Program-made: the position numbers and the translations under genes
In this document: positions 50,733 to 61,697 of the stretch, in pieces
Layout of the letters: every line of letters starts with the position of its first letter
Numbering within the stretch: position 1 is the first letter of the stretch
NCBI RefSeq assembly: GCF_000143535.2
Contig: NC_037327.1
Coordinates: 1-64,000 of the forward strand
From: Botrytis cinerea B05.10
Taxonomy: Eukaryota; Ascomycota; Leotiomycetes; Helotiales; Sclerotiniaceae
Direction of reading: 5' to 3'
Length of the DNA: 64,000 bases
Notes under the pieces: generated by a model
What the model saw: only the letters and a program-made list of their open reading frames with translations
Databases searched by the model: none
What the model was told of the DNA's origin: nothing

Positions 50733-51339
50733 TTACGGTATGCTCTGTAATAGATAAGATTTTTTGATTACTAGATTCGAAAGCTCCGAAGCTAGCACTT
50801 CTGCAAAAAAAAAAGTTAGTCAATCATTTCTCCAATTGAAACCCCACACAAAGTGAACTGTACATACCGAAGGACTGCTGGGTATCAATCAATGGTTTTC
50901 GTGTATGGTCCCACGTAATCTCGTAATTGATGGCAGATAAGATTTTGGTGAGAGGGGAGAAGGGTGTCTCTGAGGGAGATGGTGATTGTGATGGAGTAGG
51001 CGAAGCTCCCATTGTTTGAAAACGACGTTCATTTTCTTCGTCGGCGATTTGATAACATGGAGGTGGTGGTATTCTTGCTTCTTCTATCATCATGCCCAAG
51101 TTTCTGTAATATTTCCAACGCTTTTCTACAATCAACAATTTATCTTGCATTATGCTTCCTACCACGAGTTCGAAGTCGCTGCCAAATCCTGGTGGTGTTA
51201 TATATGTATCGCTATCAAAAGATAGTGCTGGAGATATTGGAAGTGAAGATGGAGATGTGGTAGAAATTGAGGTTGAACTTGGACTCGGAGTGGTGGGATA
51301 GATGGAAAGTTGATTATCGGTTTTGTTCTTTTCTTTCAT
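50733..51339 (-). CDS. Ser/Pro/Thr-rich protein of unknown function, two exons
   Basis: I place the start at the ATG at 51339 (CTCCACAATGAAAG), although the frame is open further upstream to 51579. The upstream part is His/Tyr-rich and unlikely coding. Exon 1 is 51339-50868. A 67 nt intron has a GTATGT donor, a CTAAC branch site, a T-run and a GCAG acceptor. Exon 2 is 50800-50733. The protein has 179 residues. The first 55 are low-complexity Ser/Thr/Pro (YPTTPSPSSTSISTTSPSSL). A more ordered middle follows (FELVVGSIMQDKLLIVEKRW, KYYRNLGMMIEEARIPPPPC), then a second SPSPS linker and the end EVLASELSNLVIKKSYLLQS. No signal peptide, membrane segment or known domain was recognised. It is intact and borders AT-rich DNA immediately after its stop. 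Confidence 0.7.
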
Positions 51340-51649
51340 TGTGGAGTGATGAGTAGGAAAAAAGAAGAAGTAGGAAGCGATTGAAATGCGATGCAAGGCG
51401 GTGCAATATGTTGCGGTATGTATGTGGTATGCATTATGTGGTATGTAGTACGTGATATGGTATATGAAATTGATATATGAGTCTTGATACGGAGTAACAA
51501 ACTCAAATGGATGATAGTGATGTGATGGCGATGGCAATACTTCAAGACAGTGAGAGATAATCGCACGTGATTTGGACAATTAACATTCGTGTGTCGCACA
51601 TTGCATGAAACCTTATCAACCAGGTCCAGTTAAACTCACATTACCCCGC

Positions 51650-51902
51650 CTATTCGTAGGAGAAAAAACAGGCCGGAATTGACCACTTCTCAATACTTTC
51701 AATAATCAAATTTTTTTCTTTAAATTTGAAATAAAATATATATATATATTAATAATTATTAATATATTTAAAAGGTAAGAGTTCATATTGTATTTTCAAA
51801 TTCAATCATTTTATTTATAATTGATTTATAATTCAATTAATTGAAAGATTCTAGTAAAGCTTTAAATGGTCAATTCCGGCCTGTTTTTTCTCCTACGAAT
51901 AG
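51650..51902. mobile_element. Short MITE with perfect 35 bp inverted ends
   Basis: TATTCGTAGGAGAAAAAACA... at 51651-51685 is repeated exactly in inverted form at 51867-51901 (35 of 35), or 36 with the flanking C. The 180 bases between are AT-rich. CCCGC occurs directly outside both ends (51645-51649 and 51903-51907), compatible with a 5-base target duplication. A longer direct repeat TTACCCCGCC also lies at 51641 and 51915. It sits between two divergent genes and has no ORF. Confidence 0.8.
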
Positions 51903-52241
51903 CCCGCCCCCCCTTTACCCCGCCACATGGACAAACGAAAAAACAACTAATCGAGCGTGTTGTTATCCAATTCACTCCATTCGTATCCACTCGCAGTTCA
52001 GAACTAGACAAAATCATTCATCCATGTATCTATGCTCACGATAAGCAATTAAATTCATCTTTGCTTCACTTGACTTGGTAGATTTCAAGTGAATTGCAAT
52101 CAGCGTATTTACACACACTCTTTGATTATGTTAAGATACTCATAAATTCAGAGATTCATACACTCGCACATACACACATACAGTAAATTATTTGTCTGCC
52201 TTCGCAATTTTATAATTCAGATCTGTCATCTTATCGTTAAG

Positions 52242-54564
52242 ATGAATGGATATCAGTCACCCACGAGTATTCTACATCTGGTACCCTTAAATGGTTTCGC
52301 TAAAAAGGCTTTCAACGACGTGGCCTCCATAATTCATAGTAATCGACAACTTCCCATTGAACAACAAAGTAAAGATCTACAACATGTTGCAAAATTTATG
52401 GAGTTCATTCCACCAACCACAGATTCTACAACAGATAATTCAAAGGTTAACGATGGTAAATCACGACAAACTTCAATCCCACTATCGGAAACGAGCTTAA
52501 CATCAGAAACCACCGCTATCACTATGGATTCTCCTCAATCGCCTTCATTTTTACCTAAGAGTTCTAATAGAGTTCAGTACGAAGGATACTACGATCTCTC
52601 GTTTGATAACGATCCCTACAAAATAACTCATGGTTGGCATATTGGCAGAGATCGTTGGCTGAAGGATGATCTCACTTTTGTTAAACCAAATGGATACATT
52701 GATTTGATGATAGCACCCCCTGTGGTGGCAAAGTTAATAATTTCAATGAAAAGAAATTCAATATAAATCTCTATACAAATTTTTATATGTATATTATATT
52801 TATAATATATTCAATTTATTAATAACAATATAATCAATTCATTAATAATAAATAGAATCGATATAAAATGAGATCTATTTAATATTGACTTTTAATAGAA
52901 AAAAAGAAAATAATAGTCTTAAAAAGCTTTAGAGATTTCAGGATCGATGAATATTAGAGTTTTAAAAAAGATGGACAAAAGGGGAGTGAGTATAAGAGCT
53001 AGAAGGAGAAGAGGAACAAATATAAAAACTAAAAGGAGGGAAAGAGCTAGGAGAAGAGGGGAAGGTATTAGTTGAAAGCTTAAAGGGAATCGATTATTTA
53101 TTTCATTTTCAATTTATTCTTTAATTAAAAGCTTTACTATTATACTATGCTATATAGAATATACTATTTATATACATTATTTATCTAACTCCAATCTATA
53201 TACTCATATTCAATCCAATTACTAATCGAATTCAATATAAATAAAGTATTGATTATTTTAAGCTAGAATTCAAGAATTTCATTAAATTCCTTTGGAATAA
53301 AAATTTCTAATCATTTATGAAAAAAAAAGCCCCCTAATAAATACTTTAAAAATGCTTTTTTCAATACATTATAAAAATATTGAATATTTTCTGGGACTGA
53401 CAAAGCGGCCATTTCGTCAATCGCGGATTCTGCCACCACAGGGACCCATGACATCTCCAAGATGGCCAGATTACGAGGCACATGGGGTAAATTTTCTTCA
53501 ACAATGGTCATTTGCAGATTCGAGCTACCAGGTTAGAATACGAGGTGTATGTGAACTCAACTTTATTGTCAGGAAGGAAACCTGTTGGTCTTGATTTTAA
53601 AGAGCAAATATTGGCCTTGGGCCCCCAAACGTATGTCTTGAGATTCGCCGAGGTTGAAGACTCTGTCTATCAAGCAAATCTACAACTGTTTGCATCGAAA
53701 CATATGAAAAATTCATTACCTCCTCCACAGAGTCTTTCAGCACCGGCATCTTTTGATATCAATGTTGACCCATGGGTTATTAAGCGCATGGTAGGGGAAG
53801 GTGCCTCGAGTCAGGTATATGGTGCCAAAAACATACACACCTTAGAAGCAGCAGCAGCCAAGCAACTTGTCCGAAACGAAAAGACCTTCCCAATCATCGA
53901 GCGCGAGGTTTCGTTCCTAAATAGACTACCTTCTAGTCCATACTTACTCAAGAAATGTGCAACAATTTACGAGAGAGGCGATCGTTGGCTCACACAACCC
54001 GAGTACCGACCATCAGAATTGGTTTCTTCTAACATAACACCTGAGAAGATGTTTATAGTCGTTCAACCTTTAGCTCTGGCAACACTTCATGACATTCTTG
54101 ACCAACTACGCAGAGAACACAAACTTCATGCTTTCTGCCAAGCTCTGAAAGGCCTTGAACTAATGCATGCTCAAGATCATCCACTAGTTCATCGTGATAT
54201 CAAGCTTGTTAATATCGGTCTTGTGTCATGGAAGGCAGAAGGTGACATCCCAGGCTATCAAGCTCCTGAAATGACACGAATACAACATAATAAATTTCTC
54301 GATCAATGGTCTGTAGGGATTGTAGGTTTGAATATGTTTTGCGAGGGCTTGGGAAGGTATCCCAATGCACCTTCACAGAGAAATCACGATATGCGGTTGA
54401 AGCATTTGTAGAGCTTTGATCATAACAGTGTTGAAAATCTACTATTTTTGTTACTCCAATGGCAATATGATCAGCGTATATCTATTGTAGATGCAGTACA
54501 CCATCCTTGTTTTCATGGGATTCAAGAATCCATGTCCTCTTCATCGAAGAGAAGAAGGAAGTAG
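52242..54564 (+). pseudogene. FHA-like/Ser-Thr protein kinase pseudogene with four lesions
   Basis: The ATG at 52242 opens an N-terminal part with an FHA-like core (GWHIGRDRWL) after a Ser/Thr-rich linker. At 52718 it is cut by a 726 bp MITE. Removing the MITE and one 3-base duplication rejoins the frame (IDLMIA to PMTSPRWPDYEAHG). A frame change then occurs around 53480-53512. The kinase part follows: a glycine loop (GEGASSQVYG, ~53795), AAAAKQL with the likely VAIK-type Lys, and HRDIKLVN at 54190, the catalytic loop. Only a few residues separate this from GDIPGYQAPEM, so the DFG motif and most of the activation segment are missing. A TAG at 54409 comes before the last kinase segment, which continues in frame (LLFLLLQWQYDQRISIVDAV, HHPCFHG) to KRRRK and a TAG at 54562. 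It is therefore dead as a kinase. Confidence 0.85.
52718..53443 (+). mobile_element. MITE family A, copy 2, inserted in the kinase-like gene
   Basis: A 726-base element. The left end CCCTGTGGTGGCA (52718-52730) and the right end TGCCACCACAGGG (53431-53443) are perfect 13-base inverted repeats. ACC flanks both sides (52715-52717 and 53444-53446). It aligns along its length with copies at 21350 and 56280. Its ends are the best preserved, suggesting the youngest or least mutated copy. No ORF of transposase type. Confidence 0.9.
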
Positions 54565-55070
54565 TCTTGAAATGAGTTCTCTTAGGAATTGTGGATGGAA
54601 AGCAAGGTGGTGGGGAGCTGGGAGAATGGAGAACATGTAGGATGTCTATAATTTTCTTCATAATGTTTCTAGTTCACGAGGTTTGACGAGACTTTGCATC
54701 GGTACATTCAGCGCTAGCGTCTTATATCGAATCAACCGGAACTCAATCAGGGCTGAAAAGTGGGATTTGAATATTTCACAAGCACATCATATCGTTAGGG
54801 TCACTGAGGAGTGGAGTGTGTCCAAGATTTTATCTTTGGGCCGTTTTTTTGGCGGGGACAATCAATTTGAGGGACGAAGTGGAACTAGTTCTGAAAGAAA
54901 TACAGTGGTTTGATCCCTTTTCAGCCATGTAGTTTTATCATATTTCTTGAAGATTGGCGTGAGTTAAATCTCTTATCAATGAGTGGTATCTTTGGGACAA
55001 TGACTTCGACGGGTGAGAGGATATCGAGACGGACTTCCAATAATGATTGCGGTAAGCTATTTGAATAAGT
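54565..55070. other. 3' flank of the kinase pseudogene, no gene seen
   Basis: GC-normal DNA with a 70-codon frame at 54683-54913 that shows no conserved pattern. Probably former 3' region or decayed sequence. Confidence 0.5.
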
Positions 55071-55545
55071 CCCTATAATAGTAAAATCCGTGATATATAA
55101 AATGAATGCTTTGTTTATGTGATAAAATCCTTAATATTCTTATAAGATATTGAAAAGAGTGTTTTCCAAATATTAATTAAATGAATTTTATTTCAAAGAG
55201 ATTTAATTAATTTCTTGAATTTTAATTTAAAATGATAATTTATTTATATTGAAATCAATTAATAATCAATTTCAATATAAACATATATATTAAAATTATA
55301 TAGTATTTGTATTTATAAATTATATTTTTTATATAATATGATATAATATAATATAATATAATAATAAGATTTCTAAATGAAAGATAAATTGAAATTAAAA
55401 ATAATATAAATAATTTTCTTTTTTTTTCTTTTTTAAACTTTCAATCAATATCTTTTATTCACTTTATAACTCTTATACTTATCCCTCTTCTTTTTCTTTC
55501 AACTTTTATATTCGATTTACTTACTTTCTTTCTTTCTTTCTTCTA
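55071..55545 (-). mobile_element. MITE family A, copy 5, truncated
   Basis: Starts CCCTATAATAGTAAAATCCG, the inverted form of the right terminus of the family (as in 56280-57011). It continues with matching segments (TTAATTTCTTGAATTTTAAT, AATTTATTTATATTGA, the CTTTAT..CTCTTATACTT block). Similarity fades near 55515-55545, so about one third of the element, with the other terminus, is missing. Confidence 0.7.
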
Positions 55546-56279
55546 CTGCTGTAATGGATTCATAATAAAATTTTGCTTTGGTGAGTTGATGTAAGTAGAT
55601 TAAGGTGAACGTAGAAATTGGGAGGAAGCTTTGAGAGCGTTTCTAGATGAAACGGTCTCGAACTCGAACCCAAATCTTTATAGTAGTAATAAATACTCAA
55701 ATGAGAACTTCGGAGTTAAATTAGGTAGAGATCCTATGTCTACAGTAATTGCGTATTATTCAGTGGATTTTAAGAGACAGAAAGCCTACAATTGAAAGAT
55801 CACTTCATATTCCGGTATTTGGATCACGTTCTCTGTGGCAAGTAATTGAACTTGGATGAGACGGCGGGAATATGAAGATCTCTCTTTTCAGAAGTCCTTA
55901 TTATGAAGTTGATTTATTCGAACTCAGACTTGACAGTTGATACAATCTTAATATCTCTTCAAGATCCGCAGGGAGGAATGGGTTTCAAGCCAGGTCGTAC
56001 ATGTAACTGCAGCAGTAAAACACACCAAACATTTTATTCAATCGACTCTAATAATGTGCTCTCTACAAAAAGGGACATCTGTGAAAGCAAAAAGAAAAGA
56101 AAGGGGATAATATCGTACGACTAAAATTATAAATACGATATACAGTCAAATATCAAACATAAACAAGCCGCGCTATACCAACCATCGTATTGTATAAATT
56201 GATGTAAAATAAGAAATAACGACTTCTTCCCACATTACTATAAAAGAAGCGGAGAAGAAAAAAAAGTAATAAAATCATC
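55546..56279. other. GC-normal spacer between two MITE copies, no gene seen
   Basis: About 730 bases. A 73-codon plus-strand frame at 55903-56124 has no recognisable domain. It may be remnant coding sequence, but nothing supports a product. Confidence 0.45.
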
Positions 56280-57011
56280 CCCTGTAATGACAAAGTTAAT
56301 ATTATCGATGAAAATAAATTCAATATAAATCCCTATATAAATTTTATTATATATATTACAATAATAATATATTCTATTCATTATTAATAAAAATAACTAT
56401 TTCATTAACTATTTCATTAATAATGAGTAAAATGGATACTTTTTGAGATTTATTTAGTATTAAATTTTGATAGAAAAAAAAACGAGGGTTTTGAAGAATC
56501 TTAGAAGTTTTAGAATTCTTTGAATATTAAAGCTATAAAAAAAGTAAACGAAAAGAGAGTGATTGTAAGAGTTAAAAAAGAAAAAATACAAGTATAAGAA
56601 TTAAAAGAAGGGGAAAAAACAAGTATAAAAACTATAAAGTGAGTAAAATTTATTAATCAAAAGTTTAAAAGAAAATAAGAAGTAAGTTAATCACTTATTT
56701 TATTTTCAATTTCTTTTTTAATTAAAAACTTGATTATTATATTATACTATATAGAATATGTTATATATATATAATTATTATTTAGTTTTAATTTATATAT
56801 TCATATTCAATTCAATTCAATTACTAATAGAATTCAATATAAATAAATTTTTAATTGTTTTAAATTAAAATTCTTTCATTATATATGAAAATAAGTTTCA
56901 TTTAATTAATACTTTAAAAATGCTTTTTTCAATACCTTATAAAAATATTAAGCATTTCATGATAATAATAAAGTGTTCACTTTATATATCACGGATTCTA
57001 TCATTATAGGG
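56280..57011 (+). mobile_element. MITE family A, copy 3, with ATC target duplication
   Basis: A 732-base element with left end CCCTGTAATGACAAAG and right end CTATCATTATAGGG, inverted repeats with only transition differences. ATC lies directly outside both ends (56277-56279 and 57012-57014). It is the same family as 52718-53443 along its full length. No ORF. Confidence 0.88.
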
Positions 57012-58043
57012 ATCTTACGTCTTTTATTAGTCTCATCTAAGTCATTCAACTCTTTTCATCTTAACACATCAATTTAGTTAGGTTCTCATGGCACATCTAG
57101 AATAGTAGTCCATACTAGTTACTCTAGTATGATGTTTATATCTTTTCATTTGAGAATATATTATTATCCGTTCTCTGACTTGAGACGATACATAAAGGAT
57201 TGATGTTTAGGAATATTGGCAATATAGTAGAGCAGCTCAAGTATGACTTGACATTCTCGTCAATGTCTATATTAATACATAATGTTACTTACTTGTTATT
57301 CATATTCATATTTAATAGTGTTTCTGAACATGAATGGAACTATGATTCAAAGGGTCTTTATCACTTTGAGATCTAGCTCTCTTTATGAGACATTACTATT
57401 TACGTTTCACCGTCATCGGTATGCAATTAATTAAATTCAAGAATTTATTGGGACGAAAGAGATATATTTGAGTTCACTATAACTACATACCTCAGGCATG
57501 AGTCAAAGTGTGGTAAAGTTTTACTACATTGTCAGTACATATCTCAGGTATGAATTAAAATGTGGTAAAAGTTCGAAGCATTCTTGTAATGCCTCAGGCT
57601 TAAGATCATGATGTAGGAAGAAATTGCTACATTGTAGGCCTGAGGCATTCAGAGAGAAAGAGTACTGGCTGGTACGGGTGGTTGCTGGTGAAACAAACTT
57701 TTTATCTTTGACGCTATAAGAACAATAATACGATAACGATAGTAGGAGCAGTGTAAGAGTTGCGGATACTTGAAGATGTGAGACGATGCTTATACGAATC
57801 ATCTGCCTCTCTTGATCCTTATCAAATTTTCAATTGAATTCTTTATCTACGTCGCCGCCATCGGCGCCCTGCTTACCATTGTGTTGATCGCAATTCTTGA
57901 CTCCGACTCGAGTCGCAACTTCGACCTGGAATACCATCCTCGCAACAATTGAATGTTTAGATCGATACTTTTACGATATGATCAATCAATTGCTTCTCCT
58001 TCTACACCTTTGATTTATCTCAAGGTGAATCATTTAAACAGTT
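57012..58043. other. Upstream region of the Ulp1-like gene with small repeats
   Basis: About 1 kb without a supported gene; its right part should hold the Ulp1 promoter. Two related ~38-base segments (ACATACCTCAGGCATGAGTC.. near 57484 and ACATATCTCAGGTATGAATT.. near 57536) are 52 bases apart. A perfect 12-base inverted repeat, AATGCCTCAGGC (57588-57599) with its complement at 57638-57649, encloses 38 bases. These look like remnants of a short dispersed repeat. Confidence 0.55.
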
Positions 58044-61000
58044 ATGAATGCGACATCAAATTCTACATCTGATATCTTTATACCAAGTCAACCAATTGAT
58101 TCTCTACTGACTGGAACGGTAATTCAATCTCAGCGTCGTCGTCGACTTTCTCAATTACCGCCTTCTTCACCTCCACCCCCACCGCCAGCACATTTCCTTC
58201 CTCCTTCGCCATCATCTACCCTTTCTCCCTCAGATCTCCAATCACCCTTCCAAAAATTCCTCAAGTCTTACCAGACCTTTGCGCTTAACATAAAAGAAAC
58301 CCACACGTACTGGCTATCTCTCCGCACTCAATATGTTGACCAAATCTCCCATCAAGATCGAAAATGGACCTCTCCATATCTCTCCTTTGGACGATGGCTC
58401 ACTCAAACATACCACGAAATCACCAGGGACATGATCATCTCTATGATTAAATACGAATTCGAAAATGAATATACAAACAAGCTTGGAAGGAAAGTTAAAG
58501 CAGAAGTAAGGAAACTGGCAAAGAGGTTGGAGGTGACTATCTGGGATTTACATTTTGCCCTGGGAAGGGATGTGTTGGTGTCGATGAGAGCCTTGGTTGC
58601 ACTGAACGGGCTTTGCAGAAAGATAAATGAGACGGAAGGGAAGCTGGGATTGCGACTGGAAGGCTTGATTCCCAAATTGGAAGAGCAGGTTTGGTTAAGA
58701 TATCAGGCTAGGGCTCAGCATGCTTGTGCGGATATGACTAGGTTTGCTCCGGCTGATGTTTTGAAAGCTTGTGCCGCGATGAAAGTAAATAATCTTGGGG
58801 CTGGAGGGATAAATGACGACAGCGAGGAAGGCGAAAAAGAAGAAAAGAACAGAGAAGGAAATGGAGAAGGGGAGATTTTGAACAAGATACAGTCTACGAG
58901 TGAGGGTCTTGCAAAATCGGATTCAGAAGGTTGGGTGCCAGAGTTTCGTAAAGAATATTTACCAGTTGGAGATTCAGATAATATAAAAGAAACTGTTGAT
59001 AGTAGAGATGCTGCGAATGGTACGATGAAGATAGAAGGTTCGGAGAACAAACAAGGAGGCTTCACAAATGACATATCGGCTTGCTTTCCAGAGTCAATTA
59101 TTATTGGGAAGATAGAGAAGGATGGGTTGGGGGAAATGGCGATGGGAAAGGGAACCGTGATGAGCGGGCAAATGAATGGACAGACGAGTGGCCAGAAGAC
59201 TGCGCAACAGAGTGAGGATAGCCCGAAGGATAATGATGAGAACAAAAGGAACAATGAGCTTTCAAAGGAGGAGGATGACTACGATGACGGATATGGATAT
59301 GATGGTTTTGACACCTCTACTGATGGGGATGAGAGTATGGATTTCACAGAAGTCGCGGACAACACGATTCACGAATTCCAAAAAGCATTTGGATCTCATA
59401 TCCAGGATCGTCGATCATTCGACTCTAATGCACCAGGAAGCAAGGCACTGACTCCTGTTCCGACTTGTCACCACGATAAAAGCAATGTTGAAGAGGGATT
59501 TGAAAATATCCTGGATTCTATCTCTGGCCCGAACTCTTCTGATGCAACACCAACACGACGCCATTTCACAATGAGAAACAAGAAGAAGCGAACAAACTAC
59601 AGCATACCCAAGATAAGCAAGGTAGCTGAAGATCAATACATTCATGAACCTGATACACCAGAAGTTCCTCGTCATGCCATAGTTGAGCGAGGGTACGAAT
59701 CAGACAGGGAAGAAGTCATTTACAAAACTTCCAATACTTTTATAAATTTGGTAACCCCCGATAACACTTCAACTCGACGTGTATCACCACTCCAATTCCA
59801 AAAAGCACAAATCCCTGATTCTAATCACAAAAAACTTTGGGGTCGACCTGGGGATCTGATTTTCTGCTCAAAGACTTCTACTAGTGATACAAGTGTTGTT
59901 ATTAGCCTCGATAAGGAAGTTCCTAAACTTCAACCAGGGCAATGGCTGAATGATGAATTAATCAATCTTTATCTTTTCTGGCTCTACAAGAATAATGCCC
60001 ATACAAACATCTCAATTTTCAATAGCTTTTTATATTCGCAATTGATGAGAGATAGCAACTCGATGAGAAATCGTACCCTGTCCAAAACGTGGTTTGAATC
60101 AACTGAGTGGATCATCATTCCCATTTGCGAAGCATCGCATTGGTATGTCGTTATTGTGGGAAACTTCTCGATGCTTCAACCAGGTGCTCGATCGGATCCA
60201 AAAGCTCCTTTCTTGATTGTTCTAGATTCTATAGGTGGGAATGAAACTCAATATTCGGCAATGAAAAAGAGAATTGTGAATTTTTTAAAAGGAGAAGCAC
60301 AAATTGTATGGGGACCTAGTTTCAAGGAGTTTGAATTCCTGCCCGTTAAACGATTTCTCAAGCAGTCCAATGGTACAGATTGTGGGTTGTATCTATTGGA
60401 ACATGTGGAACGATTTTTGAAACATCCCAGAGGGTTTTTGGAGGAGGTTCTGGGAGTTGATGGGGATTTGAAGATGGAAATGAGTAATCATTTTGATCCG
60501 CTTAAGAAGAGAAAGGATTTAATGGATTTGATTTTTATGCTGAAGAAGGATCAGGATCGATGGGAGGACTTTGAAGAGAGGAAGAAGGGTGGATGGGATA
60601 ATTCAAGGATAGATGTTCAGCGAGAAGATGTCGTCGTTCAAATTGGAGATGATCGATCCTTGCATCACAGCCAGATTTCGGAATCGCCAATGGGAAATTT
60701 TCAATCTTTACACCGCATTCAGGCCTCAAAACCATCGCCTTTGTATACCAGCACTCAAAACCCCAGGATATCCCATCCGTCCGTCAAAGTTACTGACTCC
60801 ATGTTGGTCTTAGCATCTGATTTTGAATTTGGCCCTGGAAAGGAAATATCATCACCTAAAACTCAAAAAGAAGTTCCCGCGATATCTCTTGACAAAGGTC
60901 AAATGATTCATGACATATCTTCCCCTGCTAGGCCCATGACATTGAACTCTATTCATACTTACTCTTCTCTAACTCTTGATACGATTACATCCAAGTTAAC

Positions 61001-61697
61001 AAAGCAATCATCAATCTTTCAACATCATCTCCAATTAGTACAATTTTCGGGTCACATATCTTCAACTATGCGTCCTACTTTCAATGAACAAAGTATTTGG
61101 AAAGAAATGCCTACACAATCACCATCCTCGTTAACTCCTTCGATGTTATCCTTGAATCCTAATATTAGCGTCAAGGAATATCGCAAGCGTAAACGTGAAG
61201 AAGAGGAACGTACAATTGAACCCTTTTGCTCCTTGGTAATAGAGAAGGAAGAAGAGTTGAGAAAGGAATACAAAGCTTCTTTGAAATTGACAGAAGGGTT
61301 GGAGGATTTAGATAGAGAGGTGAGCGCGTTTGAAGACGTGTTAAAAAAGACAATAGAGAAAAAATCAGAGGATATGAAGCAGTTAGAGAAGCTTTGGGAC
61401 AGGCTGCATGAGGATGAGGTTGTTAGAAATATGTTCGGAGATAAATGGGAAAAAGATGTTGGAGAAAAAAGGGCAGGGTTGCAAAATGAGATGATGTTGT
61501 TGAGAGAAGAGCTAAAGGGTTCCGAGGGAGTGAGGAGAGCGATGAAGGGGTGGGTAGACAACTCTCGGATACTTGTTGGACTGGTTGGAGGGGATCTAAT
61601 GAGGGCCGAGAAGTTGAGGGAAGAGGTCAGGGGGTTGGTGGAGGAAGAGCGAAAGGGTGAAGGCAGAGGAGAAATAAGGTGGGGGAGGAGTGATTAG
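58044..61697 (+). CDS. Ulp1-family (C48) SUMO-type cysteine protease with coiled-coil tail
   Basis: A single-exon gene of 1217 residues from the ATG at 58044 to TAG. Residues 1-60 are Pro/Ser-rich (SSPPPPPPAHFLPPSPSS). About 70-245 is a helical, Trp- and Arg-rich region of unknown fold. About 255-460 is acidic and disordered. The Ulp1 catalytic domain spans about 595-830: it opens with LQPGQWLNDELINLYLFWLY and has His699 (ASHWYVVIVG), Asp728 (FLIVLDSIGG), Gln774 and Cys780 (QSNGTDCGLYLLEHV), so the His-Asp-Cys triad and oxyanion Gln are all present. About 1060-1200 is a charged coiled coil (EKEEELRKEYKASLKL and on). Ulp1-type enzymes process SUMO precursors and remove SUMO from targets, usually in the nucleus. 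Long subtelomeric versions of unknown target exist in fungi, so the housekeeping role is uncertain. No introns, stops or RIP-like lesions. Confidence 0.92.
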   Translation: MNATSNSTSDIFIPSQPIDSLLTGTVIQSQRRRRLSQLPPSSPPPPPPAHFLPPSPSSTLSPSDLQSPFQKFLKSYQTFALNIKETHTYWLSLRTQYVDQISHQDRKWTSPYLSFGRWLTQTYHEITRDMIISMIKYEFENEYTNKLGRKVKAEVRKLAKRLEVTIWDLHFALGRDVLVSMRALVALNGLCRKINETEGKLGLRLEGLIPKLEEQVWLRYQARAQHACADMTRFAPADVLKACAAMKVNNLGAGGINDDSEEGEKEEKNREGNGEGEILNKIQSTSEGLAKSDSEGWVPEFRKEYLPVGDSDNIKETVDSRDAANGTMKIEGSENKQGGFTNDISACFPESIIIGKIEKDGLGEMAMGKGTVMSGQMNGQTSGQKTAQQSEDSPKDNDENKRNNELSKEEDDYDDGYGYDGFDTSTDGDESMDFTEVADNTIHEFQKAFGSHIQDRRSFDSNAPGSKALTPVPTCHHDKSNVEEGFENILDSISGPNSSDATPTRRHFTMRNKKKRTNYSIPKISKVAEDQYIHEPDTPEVPRHAIVERGYESDREEVIYKTSNTFINLVTPDNTSTRRVSPLQFQKAQIPDSNHKKLWGRPGDLIFCSKTSTSDTSVVISLDKEVPKLQPGQWLNDELINLYLFWLYKNNAHTNISIFNSFLYSQLMRDSNSMRNRTLSKTWFESTEWIIIPICEASHWYVVIVGNFSMLQPGARSDPKAPFLIVLDSIGGNETQYSAMKKRIVNFLKGEAQIVWGPSFKEFEFLPVKRFLKQSNGTDCGLYLLEHVERFLKHPRGFLEEVLGVDGDLKMEMSNHFDPLKKRKDLMDLIFMLKKDQDRWEDFEERKKGGWDNSRIDVQREDVVVQIGDDRSLHHSQISESPMGNFQSLHRIQASKPSPLYTSTQNPRISHPSVKVTDSMLVLASDFEFGPGKEISSPKTQKEVPAISLDKGQMIHDISSPARPMTLNSIHTYSSLTLDTITSKLTKQSSIFQHHLQLVQFSGHISSTMRPTFNEQSIWKEMPTQSPSSLTPSMLSLNPNISVKEYRKRKREEEERTIEPFCSLVIEKEEELRKEYKASLKLTEGLEDLDREVSAFEDVLKKTIEKKSEDMKQLEKLWDRLHEDEVVRNMFGDKWEKDVGEKRAGLQNEMMLLREELKGSEGVRRAMKGWVDNSRILVGLVGGDLMRAEKLREEVRGLVEEERKGEGRGEIRWGRSD

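Noticed and set aside
51340..51579. N-terminal extension of the Ser/Pro-rich gene to an upstream ATG
   Set aside because: The added 80 residues are His/Tyr/Ile-rich with no protein-like pattern, and the ATG at 51339 has a better start context.
53481..53511. A 31-base GT..AG segment that could be an intron in the kinase-like gene
   Set aside because: Shorter than every other intron here (49-135 nt) and without a branch site; a frameshift or small deletion is more likely, although removing it does restore a frame.
58715..59254. Long minus-strand frame opposite the Ulp1-like gene
   Set aside because: The antisense shadow of the acidic, codon-biased middle region of the plus-strand gene.
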